A DNA stretch of 64,000 bases, from the NCBI GenBank assembly GCA_900312665.1, contig ONZQ02000007.1:998308-1062307 (forward strand), given 5' to 3'. Every line of letters starts with the position of its first letter. The first letter of the stretch is position 1. Of the stretch, positions 1 through 13,746 are shown piece by piece. The notes under the pieces are model-generated. The model was given only the letters and a program-made list of their open reading frames with translations. It did not search any database and had not been told where the DNA came from. The stretch is from Cephalotrichum gorgonifer. Its lineage: Eukaryota; Ascomycota; Sordariomycetes; Microascales; Microascaceae. The position numbers were made by a program, and so were the translations under genes.

Positions 1-278
1 CGGCGTAAAGCCCATGACAAGCCCACGTTGTATCGTAGCACCACTATTCTTGAGGCCACCTCGCCCTCTAGGCCTAGCGTATACGAGTACAGAGAGGCCG
101 TCGTTAGTGTCGATCTCTCGAGAAAACGTTGGTGAGGCCGCCCCATGTTGGAGCCGATAGCTGGGCCGCCGTGGTCTCGGGGGCCGTCCAAGGAGCTAGT
201 TGGGGTGTTCTGTGCACCCACACCTACCCACTAGTTTAGTACAACTGCCTGTGGACGGTGCATTAGAGGATACTCACT

Positions 279-305
279 CCTACGAGTAATGCCCGTACTC
301 GTAGG
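279..305. repeat. perfect 10-bp inverted repeat with 7-nt loop
   Basis: CCTACGAGTA at 279-288 and its exact complement TACTCGTAGG at 296-305 flank the 7-nt spacer ATGCCCG. Each arm contains one copy of the TACGAGTA/TACTCGTA motif. Confidence 0.85.
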
Positions 306-3300
306 GTGTGTCCCATGAACAAGTGCGGTAGCCCTACTTGAACACGTACTCGTACTTGCAGAAGTTTAAAAGGGATCCTGGTAGTTGAGCACGCCGGGTT
401 AGCCTGGAACGGCCACTGTCTGCTTGCATTTAGCGCATCAACGGCCTCGTTACCGCACACAACGCCTCTCGCAGGGCTGCTGCGGGCGAAATGTGTCAGT
501 GCTTGGTTGGGCGCGAAGCAGCGCCCGGATGCAAATGCTTGTCATCCTCAAGATTCGCTGCTTCAAAGACCGAGCCGAGAGAGGAGGGTAATACAAGGGG
601 GATGGGAGTGGTTGCTCGTCGTGGGCGTCCTTCACTCTGTTTCCTCGGATATAATCCAGCCCGGGTATAGTCGAAGCAGACAGATATTGCCCCCCTCCCC
701 TCCCCTCCCCTTATTTCCCCTTTTCAGCTCGACAGGCGCTCTTTCCGAGTGCCCTGGAGATGTAGCCCCATGTGACTCTTCACCCAGCCCAAGCCATCGT
801 ATCACCATGTACTCGTAGATGGTGTCCGAGACCCTCTAGTCGGGAAGGAAGTTGCGATGAGCATGACCTTGAAAACTAGAAAGGTAGTGAGGAACGGTAC
901 CTGACTAGAGCATGGGAGGTTGCGTGGGTTGTTCCTGACAGGTGAACTGCGATGCTCCTGCCAACACGCCACCACCATCATGACGAGCATTCCTTCGCAC
1001 CTTCCGAAGCTGAACTGAATGCGAGTACGTACTCGTACGAGTTGCCGTGTCACTCAGGCTCTTGTTGTAGGTAATTGGCGTGCGGGTAGATGGTTCCTTC
1101 CATTGATATCAGAGAGCCACCAATTACTGTCGCCGCTTCAATTTTGGTGTGAAGTTACTTGTAGGTATGATACGACCACGTCGCGGCGGGAAAGATATGC
1201 CCGACTGTCGTCGCCATTGGAAGAGAATCCTCATGACCTAGTTGTGTACTCGTATCTGACGGCAGGCAGGATCAGAGATGAATACTTCAACGACAGAGAG
1301 CGCATCATCCACCGCCCCTTGAGCCTGTACCGTGTACGATGTACATGCACGAAGCACGGAGTACATTGGCCTCGACCGTCGGGGAGGTACTACCTACGAC
1401 AAGCATAGCGGTGGGGCCACACACACACACACACACTATACTTGTATGGTCCATGTCTGGCCTCCTCGTCCCGTCCAGTGCATTTCGCCGCCAAGCCAGG
1501 GCAGGCATCGGGGAGGATCGGCATTTGGGGGCCACGAATTGGGTCCCAGAGTGCAACGCTTGCCCAAAATCCTGGACGCGGGCCCAGACACTAGAATGTT
1601 CCCGCCCCTCGATGATCGCCGAAAAGTTAGCGCGCACACCCGGTCCAGGGCATCGGAAGCGGGCCTGTACGACGGACACTAGTTCGACGCAACATTGAAA
1701 CCTGATTGCTTTTTTGTCCCTTCTCACTTTTGTTGTCCCCCCTTCCCCCCCCGGCCCGTGTTGTCGGATGCGATGCACCTCACCTTTAGGTTATTAATTC
1801 TTAATTCCACGTCATCATCTCACCGTCCGTGGCGTCGGGTATGCATGGAAAAGTAGAGGAGGGCGAAAGGAAGTTGGAAGAACAAAATAGGTGGGGCCAT
1901 GATGCAGCTCTCCCTCTCCCCCACCGACCCAGACCTTCCTTGTATTTACTACTTGCACGAGTACGGTTGGTGGGGGTGCATGTGCTACTGTGTATTGCTG
2001 GCACCTGTGTGCGAGGACTGGTAACTACTGGTGGATTGGACACAGGTTCGTGGGGCAGCCAGCACCTGACGTCGAAATCGTGAGAACGAACAAGAGGAGC
2101 GGAACAAGTCGGATACGGATGAGCGTTCTTGGAAAGCGGGCGGCCCGCCTCAACAATCTGCCTACAATGTCCTTTCCGAGTGCCTTGCTCCGCGATTAAA
2201 TCCGAATTCTCAGCGTGCTATACTCACACTCGAAATTGCAAGTACTCGTATGTTTTGCCGCCGATGGGGGGAGGGGCACTACGAGTACAAGTAGTGTGGA
2301 CTGTTCAGCAAGTCTAGACCCTCGCCGCAAAATCACATTAGGGCCCCACCCCCACCGGTACAATGTACGTACTAGTCGCACGGACACACACACCCACCAA
2401 ATTACGAACCGCACTGACCTGCCGAGACTCGCCGGACAAAAATGTGTGCCCAATGTCGTGGGGCGGAGTCAAATTCTTTGAGACGACTCACGGATGAATG
2501 GAGGACAGCAAGACAAAATCCCGAGTGACCCGGAGGGGGCATGGAGAAAAAAAAAGAAATAGTAATCAAGGTCTCGTGTGCCCTTTATCCGATATGACAA
2601 CGGCGGGCTCGATCACTGATTTCATCTGACGTGGCGCCCGTTCGCCCACTTCTAGCATTTTTTTTTTACCTCGGAATCACGTCGCTCCCCTCCCCCTGCC
2701 GGGTATGGTACTAGTTACCTGTAGTACTACTCTTCGACGGGACGCTATCCGGAACGGCTCCGCGACATCCCTCGCTAGCACGGCTCTCGCAAGCGGCGAT
2801 GCCCAGAGAACGCGGGATTGGCCCCGGCACTAACACTCCGGATGTGGGGACCTTTATTCGTCCAGGCCGGAAGTGTCTCCCCCCCTTCCCATCGGCAGGA
2901 TCGGGTAAAGTTAGGCTCCACTCTCACCGGAGAGCCCAGAGCCCAAAGCATGCTGCGAAAATCTCCAATAAGTAATATTATCCCTGTATGAGAGTGGAGT
3001 TTTTGTTAGTGGTGTCATTGACAACCCTCCTCTGAGACGAGAATATCACCCCCCCTCTCCCAACCTCTCGCCGCCTCGCTCGGCAGTCTGTTTTTGGACG
3101 GTGATGTTCCTCTCTTGCCATTCTTGGTAGTCGATGGTCTCTCTGACCCCCCCTCCCCCTTGTCGTCCCTTCCTCGGACCCTCAGGCGCCCGCCACAGGT
3201 AATCCGTTCATCAAGTTAGGATTATCGCCGCTCTCGTTGCTTTTGCCAATCCCTGTCCCTGGTGCTCCCCCCTCAGAAGGTAGGCCTTCTCTTAATCCTG

Positions 3301-6300
3301 TTGGTTGTGTGTGTGCGGGCGCCAAGGAGTGGCTCTTCTCCCGGTGAGGATTCTGCATACTTGTGAGATCGGAGCTAGGCGTTGCCATCGATACTGACGT
3401 TGATGCACGACTTGTGTGGCTGGAATAGGTTTACTTTTCTTTGCGCCAGCACTAATGATACTCCGTTTTTCTCGTGCGAGTAGCTAGTGTGTCTGTACGT
3501 CTCGCGTTAACCGCGGTGCGTTTATCTGTTCCTACCTGCCGCCTCCAGTGCAATTTAGTGCGGCAGCGGTGAGCATCAAGACTAGCCTAGCTTATATTAC
3601 TAAAAGTACTCAGCGAAGAGCTTAAACTCCGGGATGCTTGCTGGGGTGTCTGTGGTGGTCTGCAACACCTCTTGGCGACACGGTGGGCTTGGTGCCGGCC
3701 GAATGCTAGTCAAATGCAAGCCAATGGTCCAATATGAGAGAGGTGAGGACGACGGTACGTACAACAGGTACAATATTGGAAGGGTGTGGCTCTTGGGGTA
3801 GCATGCACTGTGCTGGGTAGCGACTAGCGAGCCATGGCCCCCCCAGTCCAGCGGCCTGGTAATTGGAGGTATCCTGATCCTAGCAAGCACCAATGCAATG
3901 CGGCGGACAGGACGCGCTGGGCTTAGCGTTGAGTCCAGGGTCTGTTTCCATGAACGCTCGTGCTTGGATTGTACTCGGTATCGCGATCGGCCGCCCCCAG
4001 GAGGCACGGCAGATATATCCATGGCCTGGAGTTACGGAGTTACGAGTATCGTGTTGTACATATACTACTATTATATGGCGCCCGCCGCGTCTTTCTCGCC
4101 AATTCGCCCGTCTAGAAGCTCGTGAGCTCCCAGCTCTTACGAGCTAACGTATATACTTGCACGAGCAGCTCTCGGGGTGGTTGGGAGCCCATCCATTCGT
4201 GGCCTGCCTGCCGAGTTCGGCTCCGCTCCGTCCCACAATGCCATACTCGGGAGAGTAATTCTACAAGACGGCTTTGTGTCCACAATTGCTAATTGCCAGG
4301 ATCTAAGGGGGCCAGAGCGGTGAGGAAGGGGAGACCCTGAAAATCATCTTGCCAAGACCTGTCCAATTGGAGTCGTGAGCAGCGCCTCCTACGTCAGGGT
4401 GATTGATTGCACGTCCCCTTTCCGTGTCGGATATGACCCTTTCGGATATTGGTTTTTCTTTAATCCGGGTCCTTCGATTCAGTGCCTACATGTACTACTT
4501 GTACGTACTTGTTTGAGAGGGTGATTGGAGGTGAGCCTCTCCGGTCAGGTCACACGAGGCGGGGCCAGATCACCTTGAGGCTGGAGCTTCTGCCCCCACA
4601 ACGCAAGCTGGCAAACTAACCCCAACCCAGACAGACCCCAATTTCCTTCTTCGCTTGCTTCTGGTAGGATTTCTCTTTGATGCTAAAGTTTGCCCTCGGT
4701 AACGACGGTAGCCAGGGGCGAGAAACACAGGCGAATCAAAGGCCAGAGACCTGCAGCTGCGCTCAATGCGCTTGTGCTGGTATATAGTACGAGTATGTAC
4801 AAGGGTATATCCGGAGGTACTCCGATGGACGGGGTGTGTGTGCCGTGAAGGCCAATGCCAAGCGAGGGTGTCAGGTATTAGGCGAATCGTAATGATAATA
4901 CTGTGACTTTCTCGTCGGCGTATTCGTATCTGACAGGGCACGCGCAGGGAAGGGAAAGACGAGAAGAAAGGGGGGGTTTCGAAGTAGGACATGCAGGAGT
5001 AGACAAAAGCGGCAGGCACACCGGCATGTCACCGGCCGGAGCTTATGCTGCGCCGGAGATATCTCTCCAGCAAGGACCTTGGGAACTACGAATCGAAGAA
5101 GTACAAAAAAAAAGTGCCTGAGGGCCTGAGGGGACTCGGAAAAGAGCAGCATGAGGATAGATGTGTACTCCGAATTCCGTACTCTTACACCGCTGAATAC
5201 CCCATACGGTGACCGTATTTGATTCTAGAGAAGCAGCGGCGGGGGATAAAGTACAAGCACGCGCCCACAAAATATTGCATACACGATGGAGTCAAACTGA
5301 AATGGAGAATAGTCTCGTATTCGTTGCCAGATCTCTCGCAAACTACGAGTACGAGTATCACGAGAGAGGGGGGGGGGGGACAGCGGAATCGGCCGAATAA
5401 TGTTGCAGCGCGAAGCTGCGAAGGGAATGGAAGATGTACTTGTATCAACGCCATGGCAGAATATGAAGGGCGGCGACGAGAAGATCTAATTGGTCGATGG
5501 CACCCACTCAAGAAGACCTAAAACGTCAACGCACATGGAGGATACGCCAGGTGACTGGGGGTGAGCCCCATTTGCAAGGGAGGGGAGAGGACGTGGAGAG
5601 GGGGGGGGTGAGTACCATTCTTGTGCGTTCACCGACGACAGCGGCCTGTGATGTGCGTAGCTCGGATACTTGATTATTACAAGTATTTAGCACACAAGGA
5701 ATCCACACCTTGTGGTTCAACCACGGAGGTATTCGGTACAAGGAAGCAACCACCAACAGATTTCTGGTCCTGTCCTCCGCCGTGACGTGCATGCCCCCCC
5801 TCCACCCCGCCCCTTTTTTTTTCATGCTAACTAGGCAGGACTAAACTAACGCCGTCGCGCGGAGAATTTTCAACGACTGGTGGTTTCCTGATGGCGCGCG
5901 AAGGGTGGGCGAGTTACGCGTGCAGATGTTCTCTACGGTCGACGCTCGGACGCGACACGAAGCATACTCGTACTCGTATGGCGAGGGAGAGGCGGATACG
6001 ATACCTGCACGACCCCCCATTTATCCTCAGATGTTTTCCTGTCGGCAAAAGCGCCTTGGGCTCCCTTCTCCGTACTCCGTACTCCGAGAGTATTTCGCCG
6101 AGGACTGACATGTATTTGCCCTTGGAGAGGACAGCTGTGGGGCTGGGACCTGACAGGGGAATTGGGGCGGGGGGAGGTTGCAACTGACCGTATCCATGTC
6201 GGCGCAGACACCACGTGAGGTGAAGATCCTCTCCGTCGAACCCCCTTGGCTGGGAGAGCTGTGACGATGCAACACAGCACGCACCGAAAAGGTGTATACT

Positions 6301-7342
6301 CATAAGAATACTTGTATAGGCGGGGGTTGGTGGGCGGGCGTAAGACTCCGGAGTATGTCCTCCTACGTCGTAGTCAACTCGCTCGAATAGGACTACGGTA
6401 CGAGGTACAAGGGTTCGATTCGAGAGCCCACAGCAACACGTGGAGGTTGGCGGAGATGTTGCATTGGCGTGGTGGAGCATCGACGCTACTCAACCGGGAT
6501 TACGATTGTCCCAGTCTAGTTGTGATAGCGCTGCCGTGGTATCGGTGTTCTTGCGTGCTGGTGGTCCTTGGACCCGATGATATATCCCGGTCAGTGCAGG
6601 GGTGTGAGGTGTGAGGTGGTTGGAAAAGGGGGAGGGGGGGGGGGGGGGTATAGTGGAGTGGAGGGGAAGGAGCAGTCTCCCCCGGCCGCGTGAACCGGCG
6701 CCGGAGGCGGCATTGGACCATTGACGGACATAACATAATGGAGAAAGATTTGGTGAGGTGGAGCCCCAAGGTACTCCTTTCCCCCCCAAACGTGCCCTCG
6801 ACGCCAAGTCACGGTGGGATTGGGCTTAGTCCCCCCAGCTCATGTGGGTGATGGATTTTTTCTCTTCTTCTTTTTTTTCCCGTGGGGCCCGCAGATGGAA
6901 CCAGAGTTTGCGACACCCCAAAATGAAATAGGTTAACGGATATGATTCGGGGTGTTTTGACGAGATGAGGCGAGTTGGCGGTGTGGAAGAAAAAAAAAGA
7001 GAGCACGGGGACATTTCAACCGAGGTCCACCACCGATGCTTCATTACCCGAGCCAGTGAAAGCGATCTCGGATGATGATTATGACAATGATGATGATTAT
7101 GACCCTCTTCTTACGAAGCATTTTCACCTCCGCTTCTTGGAAGGCAGAACCCCTGCTGAGCTGATGACCTCGAGGATGTTGTTCGATCTGCGCCCTCTGG
7201 AGACCCCCTCAACCATCTGGTTTGACTGGATGATAGCATCTGATTTGTGTTCTCGAACCATGGAAAGGATATCCCGGACAACCTGAATGTGCTGTCCAAT
7301 GGCGTCGATGGCGGTGGCTCGTGAATGAGATGGGTGCTGTTA

Positions 7343-7375
7343 GGGGTATGGGTATGGATGGGTAGGGGTAGGGGT
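7343..7375 (+). repeat. G-rich tract with five runs of three or more G
   Basis: The + strand carries G runs of 3 or 4 bases separated by TA, TAT or TATGGAT spacers. This fits the usual G-quadruplex pattern of four G runs with loops of 1 to 7 bases. It lies in gene-poor DNA. Whether it folds is inference. Confidence 0.6.
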
Positions 7376-8391
7376 ATTGAAATGAAATACGCCCCCACCC
7401 CCCTCCCCGGGCAATCCGGGTGGGCACAAAGGTCATTTTGCCCTCGTCCTCTTGCAGAGCAAATGAATGACGGAGCATAATCAAACAGCGTTGCTCGAGA
7501 CATCAAGCACAAGTATACTACGAGTACTCCTTCTGAGCTCGAGCCATGGGGGGCGTGTGAGGTGTGAGTGTGGGACATAGAAGGGTGGTGGGAAGAAAAA
7601 AAAAAACATCCATCCAACCCCGCTCTGTCACATTTCTAAGCCTCGACTGAGGGTCGGCAGTCGCCTAAAGGGAGGGACGAGAGCGAGGGGAGGGGAGGGA
7701 GCGGGGGACGCGGCCGCGGAACGAAGGGGGGGATGACAATTACAAGTAGCGAGAGCGGAATGCCCCCATGCCCCCCCTCCTCCCCCTTTTTGAATTGTCA
7801 ATTGATGTTCGTCTCCATTGAATTGAACCGAATAAGGACGAACTGTTCTAGGCATGACAGCCTACTTGTACTAACACTGGTAAGTACCCTCTTGACGGTT
7901 GTGTACCAATAAACCTCATTACGAATATGAGTACATGTGTAAGCACGAGTAGCGGCGGCATCCAGCCACGTTTGTCCAGCCCAGCAAGACGGCTCACCAC
8001 CCGTTTTCAATCGCGGTCTAGTTCGGATCCGACGGCTTGGGTCCCCAGAGATCGCATCGACGCCCTAGTAGTGCTGCTAAATGCTGATTGCCAGATCGGC
8101 CTAGTGGGAAAAAGGGTGGTTGCCTCTTTGTCCGCTAGCTTCGTCTGTACCACCTAAGAACTACCACCAGTCCAAAGTATACTCGGTATGCTCCTGCAGG
8201 GAAGGCCTTGAGAAGGCCTAAAACCAGGGCCCTGGGACGCGCGAAGACGGCACCTCGGTGGGGGGAGGGGGGACCATACAGGTACAAGCGTACTTGCTTC
8301 CTTGGATGAGTATATACTTTGATCCTCCCACGCGGAAAAGTCAGGGAGGCACCCATGGGACGGCATGTCATCTCACGAGGATAATAACAAA

Positions 8392-8407
8392 GTACTCGTG
8401 CGAGTAC
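8392..8407. repeat. 7-bp inverted repeat built on the GTACTCG motif
   Basis: GTACTCG at 8392-8398 is followed after TG by CGAGTAC at 8401-8407. It is a near-continuous hairpin made from the same motif family found across the gene-poor parts of the window. Confidence 0.75.
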
Positions 8408-11400
8408 CAAGACATGTACATGTACTACCTACAGCGCTAAGCCGAATGGGCTCGACATGGAGGGGTAGGGTGGTATCCTGTCGCGTGCGACTGCAATATC
8501 GAATTCGCTCGAAAATCGACAGGGATTCGGCCTGGATGGAGCCTCTCTTCTGTCTTCCCTTGCATTTTGCCCGCATTTCCTCTGTCTCTGCTGGGTGGCG
8601 GCGGTTTTTTTTTCTCCCACGCCCCCCTCCCACCTCGTGACCACTCTCCCGTAACCTGGGCGGAGTTGATGGGAAATTGAATTTCCAATGACCGCCGTGG
8701 CAATCCGATATACTCCGATAGAATGCGAGTTGTCCGTGGAGAGGGAAGGGGGGGGGTAGGGGGGAGGGAGGGGATGTAGCCACAATCAATATTATGGATG
8801 CGACCTCCTCCTGTCGAATCGTGCCGAGAGCGGCCGTTGTCGACCCTTCCACAAGTTCTCATACATTACGTACAAGTAGTAGGGAGGACCGCGGCAATTC
8901 CTTTCACACATGGTAGAGGGTCGTGGATATTAGGTTATTGCCCCTAAAGCAATCCCGCCCTCTCGAGGATCCCTAGTGTGAAGATTTACAAGTAGTTGCG
9001 CCTAAGGTAGTTGCCGGGCTGGTAGTGTATGTAACCTTGAGAGTACGAGTATGTATGTGCGATGCAGGTTAGGTGTTAATGCGCTACAACAAAGGAGCGC
9101 TACTACGCTAGGTCGTCGTCGGTTTGGGGGTTAGGGAGCGAACGACTAATAGATGATGCCCTATCCTCTGTACTCGTACCTCGTACTTCGATATACTAGA
9201 CACGGGTAGTATGTACTACATACATGTAAATGGCCCCCCGGTTTCTCGGGGCTGGAACCAGGGTTCGAGTTTCTGGACGTCCCGCCCCTCGTTAGCGAGT
9301 TAAAAGACCCTGCACGCGCTCCTGTGTGTCGCCTCTGCTGGGTTGCTTTGCTTGTATGGGTGGGTGGGATGGGAAAGGAAGAAAGACAGACTACTGTACG
9401 TCCAGATGAGGCTTTCCCCTTTGCGTTCTGGTCCGTGCAGCAGTGGGTAGCCAGCCGTCTGGTTCCGAAGATTCCTAGGAGAAGCCCTGTTTGGGCGATA
9501 TTAACCCCATTAACTGTTTTCTGTTAAGACCTAGGATGTTTTGGGATTAGCAGGGTTTTCATCCTCCCTCCTCCCCTTTCATAAAAAAAGGAATACCTGT
9601 CAGATCGCCTGCGTCATAGGCTCCATTGCTCTCGGCCGGGCGCCAAGCCTGGCTGTTCGCGTACTCGTGCGAATCGGAAGTCGAATTTCGGCCAAGTGAA
9701 GCGGCGGTGTGTCCGTTTGTCTGTGTATCTCCAGCTGTGTGTGGATAACTTCTTGATCCCATCGGCCAAATGGAGGGTGCTGCCTTTTGTATCCTGTCTC
9801 GTCTCGACAATGGGAGCTGAATGAAACAAGATTTCCGGTCGAGCGCTGTCTTGGGAGGGGAGGGGACGGGCGGAGGGCCCGCTCCGGTTGCGTCATGCTC
9901 GCATGTGTGTCTGTCCCGAGCTTTTGTTCAGCTCGCTCTCACCCTCCCTCACCCGCCCGCCCATCTCCAAAATAGGGGATCGGACCGTGCACTAGCCTAG
10001 CCTCATCCGATCTTGCCTGCCGACTAAGTATTCAATAAGGAAATAATTCGGCCTTGGCTTGGCGATTTATCGGGCAGGAGGAATATGTACGAGTGTGAAG
10101 AATGCATATTTGTATTCATAATGTGTTCCCATGGATGGGACATGCAGAGTGAGGAGACCGACATACGATACGAGTGTGATGACATGGTCAGCAATCCTGT
10201 ATGGGTATGCTTGTACAAGTACCCATATTATCGTACGCATTTGCTTCTTCAGCCCTCTGAGATCCCCCCCCCCCCAGGTTTCAGTAAGTTTGGAAGAGCC
10301 AATCTCCCAGGCTCTTGGAGGCAGGCATCCTAGTATCACTCCTAGTATCGTGTCGAAAGAGGAATATGTAACGAGCCATTTTTCGCAGAGTCTTTGTCTC
10401 TTCGGGTAATATTACGCTCTCTGTCGTCGTCTCGTTCAATTGATGGGTGATGATGGTAAGTACCTTACAGGTGGGTCCCTACATGTATATCATATAAGTA
10501 CCTAATTATGTTCTTTCCATCCTGGAGCCGGCCCCCCTTGAGGGTGAGAGCGCGACTCAGGGGTATTCCTTATCCAGTCGTCTGATACTAGTACTCTCGA
10601 CTTTAGCCCACAAACCTTCCTGGTGTGTAGTAGGTCCCATACCACTACCCCGACACCCTCCCCTAACCAAGTACGATATATGTGTGAGGATAGCAGTTTC
10701 GTCACATTGGTATTGCAGGTTGTCTCAGTCGGAGAATATCAGCATCCACTGTAACTTGGGGTTGCGGCCAGCCTGCAACAGGCTACCTTACTAGTACTGA
10801 GTAGTCGAACTAACTGGGATTGCCGCCGAAGCCGCTCTAAACTCTCGGTTCCCCTTGCGTGGGGATCCGTGGACGTCGTCAACGGTGAAGGACAAAGCAA
10901 GGCCGGTTGCTTAGAGGAGATATCGTGTATCGTATGGGGCGCTGTGGTTGCTCTCTTTGTACGAGGAGCATAGTCTACGGGCATTCATTTACTAGTACTC
11001 CGTGCCCATCCTGAGTTCGTGCACGATGTTCTGTCAGCTAGTCGTACCTTTTCGCCAAGAGATAGAACGGACACCGTCGACCTCCGTACTTTGCATGCCT
11101 TCGCATCTGTGGCGTCGTCGTCCTTGTATGGATGATCTACACCCCCCCACTTTCCTTCCATGGCTGGCCATCTGCAAGAATGAATATTATCCCTAACAAG
11201 TAATCTTGGGTGGTTCGCCTGGGGTTCCCTGTCAACTTCCTGATCTGGGAGGACAGGGGTGGTGGTGGTGATTTTCCCGGATGAAATTTCCGCAAACAAA
11301 AAATCACTAGCACGGGCGCGACTTATGAGTAGTACTACTAGCACTCGGACAAGTACAAGCCGAGGTCTTCGACTTCGAAAGGCAAGCGACGATGCTCCGG

Positions 11401-13189
11401 CGCCAGTCAATGGAAGAGGAGGGCCCCACTAAATGTCATTGGGTTCTCCCAAATAACCATGAGGACGATACTCCGGCGACCAGCTCCATGCGCGTCCCGT
11501 TTCCGAGTACGTACGTTTTTTTTTTTTTTTTTTTGCTCCGGACTTGCGGAGTAGATTCGTCGAGAACAAAACTAGACGGCGGGAGGGCGCGAAGCCTCGT
11601 CCTGACTCCGGACGGGTACACTAATCGATTTATTGTATTAGTATTCGCCCTAACCTAATATCCGACGGAGCTTCAGGTCATGGGCTTCAGGCATGGGGAA
11701 GTGCCTGGAATCGAGGGAGCTATGTTTTGGTACTGATCCTTGTCTGCAAATCATAACTGTAGTTCGCGGTCCTAGCTCCAGATCAGGTCCGAAATGCATG
11801 GAATCGGGTATGTGGATTTCGGCTAGGCCTAGTCGTGCATATATACACCAATTTGCTTCTGCCTATCATACTTGTACTACAAGGACGTATGAGGACTACG
11901 AATACTGCGGGGGTACCCAAACGGCCCGCCGGGGGGGGGGGGCAGTGGGAGTGGTGATGGTCGCAACCTACTGTGACCGATTACTCGTACATACATATAC
12001 GTACATAACATCTCGACCCACAATGATCCAAGATGTTCGTGAGGCTCCCATGAGATGTGCAAGGGAGGAAGGAGGAGGAGGGTGGGTCGAGCCTAGGTCT
12101 CCTACGCTCGCAGAGTATGATGGTACATGGGTATGAAAGCATGATGAAATATCCACCAGGAGGCTTCCCCCTTCCAATGCTAATCGCTCCATATGACTCG
12201 GCGTCTGTTTCAACCCGTACTTCTACTCGCACTCGGAGGGAGCTCTCAGAAAGCCTCAGCTCACACTGCGAGACTAATCCAGCGGTCGCCCCGTAAGTGG
12301 TGAGAGCACAAGGAGCATTTGGCTGGGTACACTTGTACGAGTACAAGGACGATTATACTCGTATCAGATCCCGCGTGGCGATTACTCGTGCGTGCCCTCG
12401 CAGTTCGCCGCCTCTGGGATGATTTGTGCTCCACAGCTGGAGTGGAGCTGCATGGACTCCGTCACGCTCCGCCGCTCGATGTTAGATGGATCTCGCCTTT
12501 CAGAAACTCGTAGGATGGGTACCCCGGGCACCACCGGACGGCAAAACGACTAGCACTGTATACGCACGGCCATCTCACTCGGTACCGCCGTACCCTGTCG
12601 CACCTCTACAGCCACGCCCCTTCTGAACCCCCCTCCCCCCCACCAAGGCCGAAAACCGTTCGTCCCAGGCACGCCACTACGAAGCCCTTTTCCGGGTACT
12701 AGCTACCTGTCCGTGTACATATTACGAGTACATGAACGAACGACCTTTCGTGATAGAGTACCTATATCCCCCGACTGACCACCCTTGTCAACATACAAGT
12801 AGAAAGGTCAAAACAAATGGCAACTGCACCGCAAATCTCCAATTCCTTCCTGTCCAGTGCCGCCTTTCATCCTGACTCTGAATCTCTGGAGGCAAAAAAC
12901 CCAACCCACTTCTAATAGTACCTCCCCTCCCGCCTCGCACCTTCCACGCCCCATCTTGAACCGTCCCTGCTTCCCCCCCTGCGACCTACTCTTCTTGCCA
13001 CTTGACAGTCGGTCCGGCAGTGGCGCTAAGACTTTTGTTAGTCGAACTCAAATCCGCTCCACCGTACATAACATTTTGTTCTTGTTACGAGTGGAAGAAA
13101 GTGTGTGCGATTTCCCTCTGAGGGGAACCCCGAACTGGAGACTTGCCTCACTGGACCGGTTTTGGACTTCTCGGAGTAATATTTAGTGT

Positions 13190-13431
13190 NNNNNNNNNNN
13201 NNNNNNNNNNNNNNNNNNNNNNNNNNNNNNNNNNNNNNNNNNNNNNNNNNNNNNNNNNNNNNNNNNNNNNNNNNNNNNNNNNNNNNNNNNNNNNNNNNNN
13301 NNNNNNNNNNNNNNNNNNNNNNNNNNNNNNNNNNNNNNNNNNNNNNNNNNNNNNNNNNNNNNNNNNNNNNNNNNNNNNNNNNNNNNNNNNNNNNNNNNNN
13401 NNNNNNNNNNNNNNNNNNNNNNNNNNNNNNN
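13190..13431. other. assembly gap (242 N)
   Basis: An unbroken run of N separates the left gene-poor region from the pyrimidine-rich DNA just upstream of the Con7 gene. The gap sits in the probable promoter or 5' leader of that gene. Protein frames drawn across it are artefacts. Confidence 0.99.
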
Positions 13432-13746
13432 CTCTCCGTCTTCCGGCATTTTGAGGAAACCCTGTTACATTATTCCCCTCTCTTCCCTTTTAATACCTTC
13501 CCTAGTCTCCTTCTCGCGCGCGCGGGGTTACTTCACTTATTGCTCAATCCACGAACCCACCAACGGATAATTATCTTCATACTTTCAGTCCGGCTCGGCC
13601 TAAGTCACTAGGCTACACAGACCACCGGCGCGCATTTGGCGCAAAACCTACTACCGCCCGCCAACACACTCAAGCTCCAAGCTTCCTTCCCAAGCTCCCA
13701 AGCAAACCCAAGCACACCGAGCACACCTAGGCCCATCATCATCACC

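Larger units (their letters stand above)
1..13189. other. gene-poor region with simple repeats and a dispersed 8-mer
   Basis: No reading frame here shows a domain, a conserved motif or a believable exon series. Open frames are short, overlap on both strands and are rich in homopolymer-encoded Pro, Gly, Lys or His-Thr runs. Visible structure includes a CA run near 1418-1437, a T run near 11516-11534, G runs near 6630-6650 and C runs at many places. At least 21 exact copies of TACGAGTA or TACTCGTA lie here. Some resemble short stretches of a TACGAG hexamer repeat, for example 5344-5357 and 5965-5978. The last part, about 12.8-13.2 kb, is pyrimidine-rich and probably belongs to the upstream region of the Con7 gene. 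The absence of genes is an inference from reading; a diverged or heavily spliced gene could be missed. Confidence 0.6.

Noticed and set aside
6405..6435. GGTTCGATTC as a tRNA B-box
   Set aside because: Neighbouring bases do not form a T-arm stem, and no A-box or acceptor stem is present.
9245..9285. CAGGGTTCGAGTTTCTG as a tRNA T-arm
   Set aside because: The five-base stem needs two wobble pairs and no matching acceptor stem lies about 70 bases upstream.
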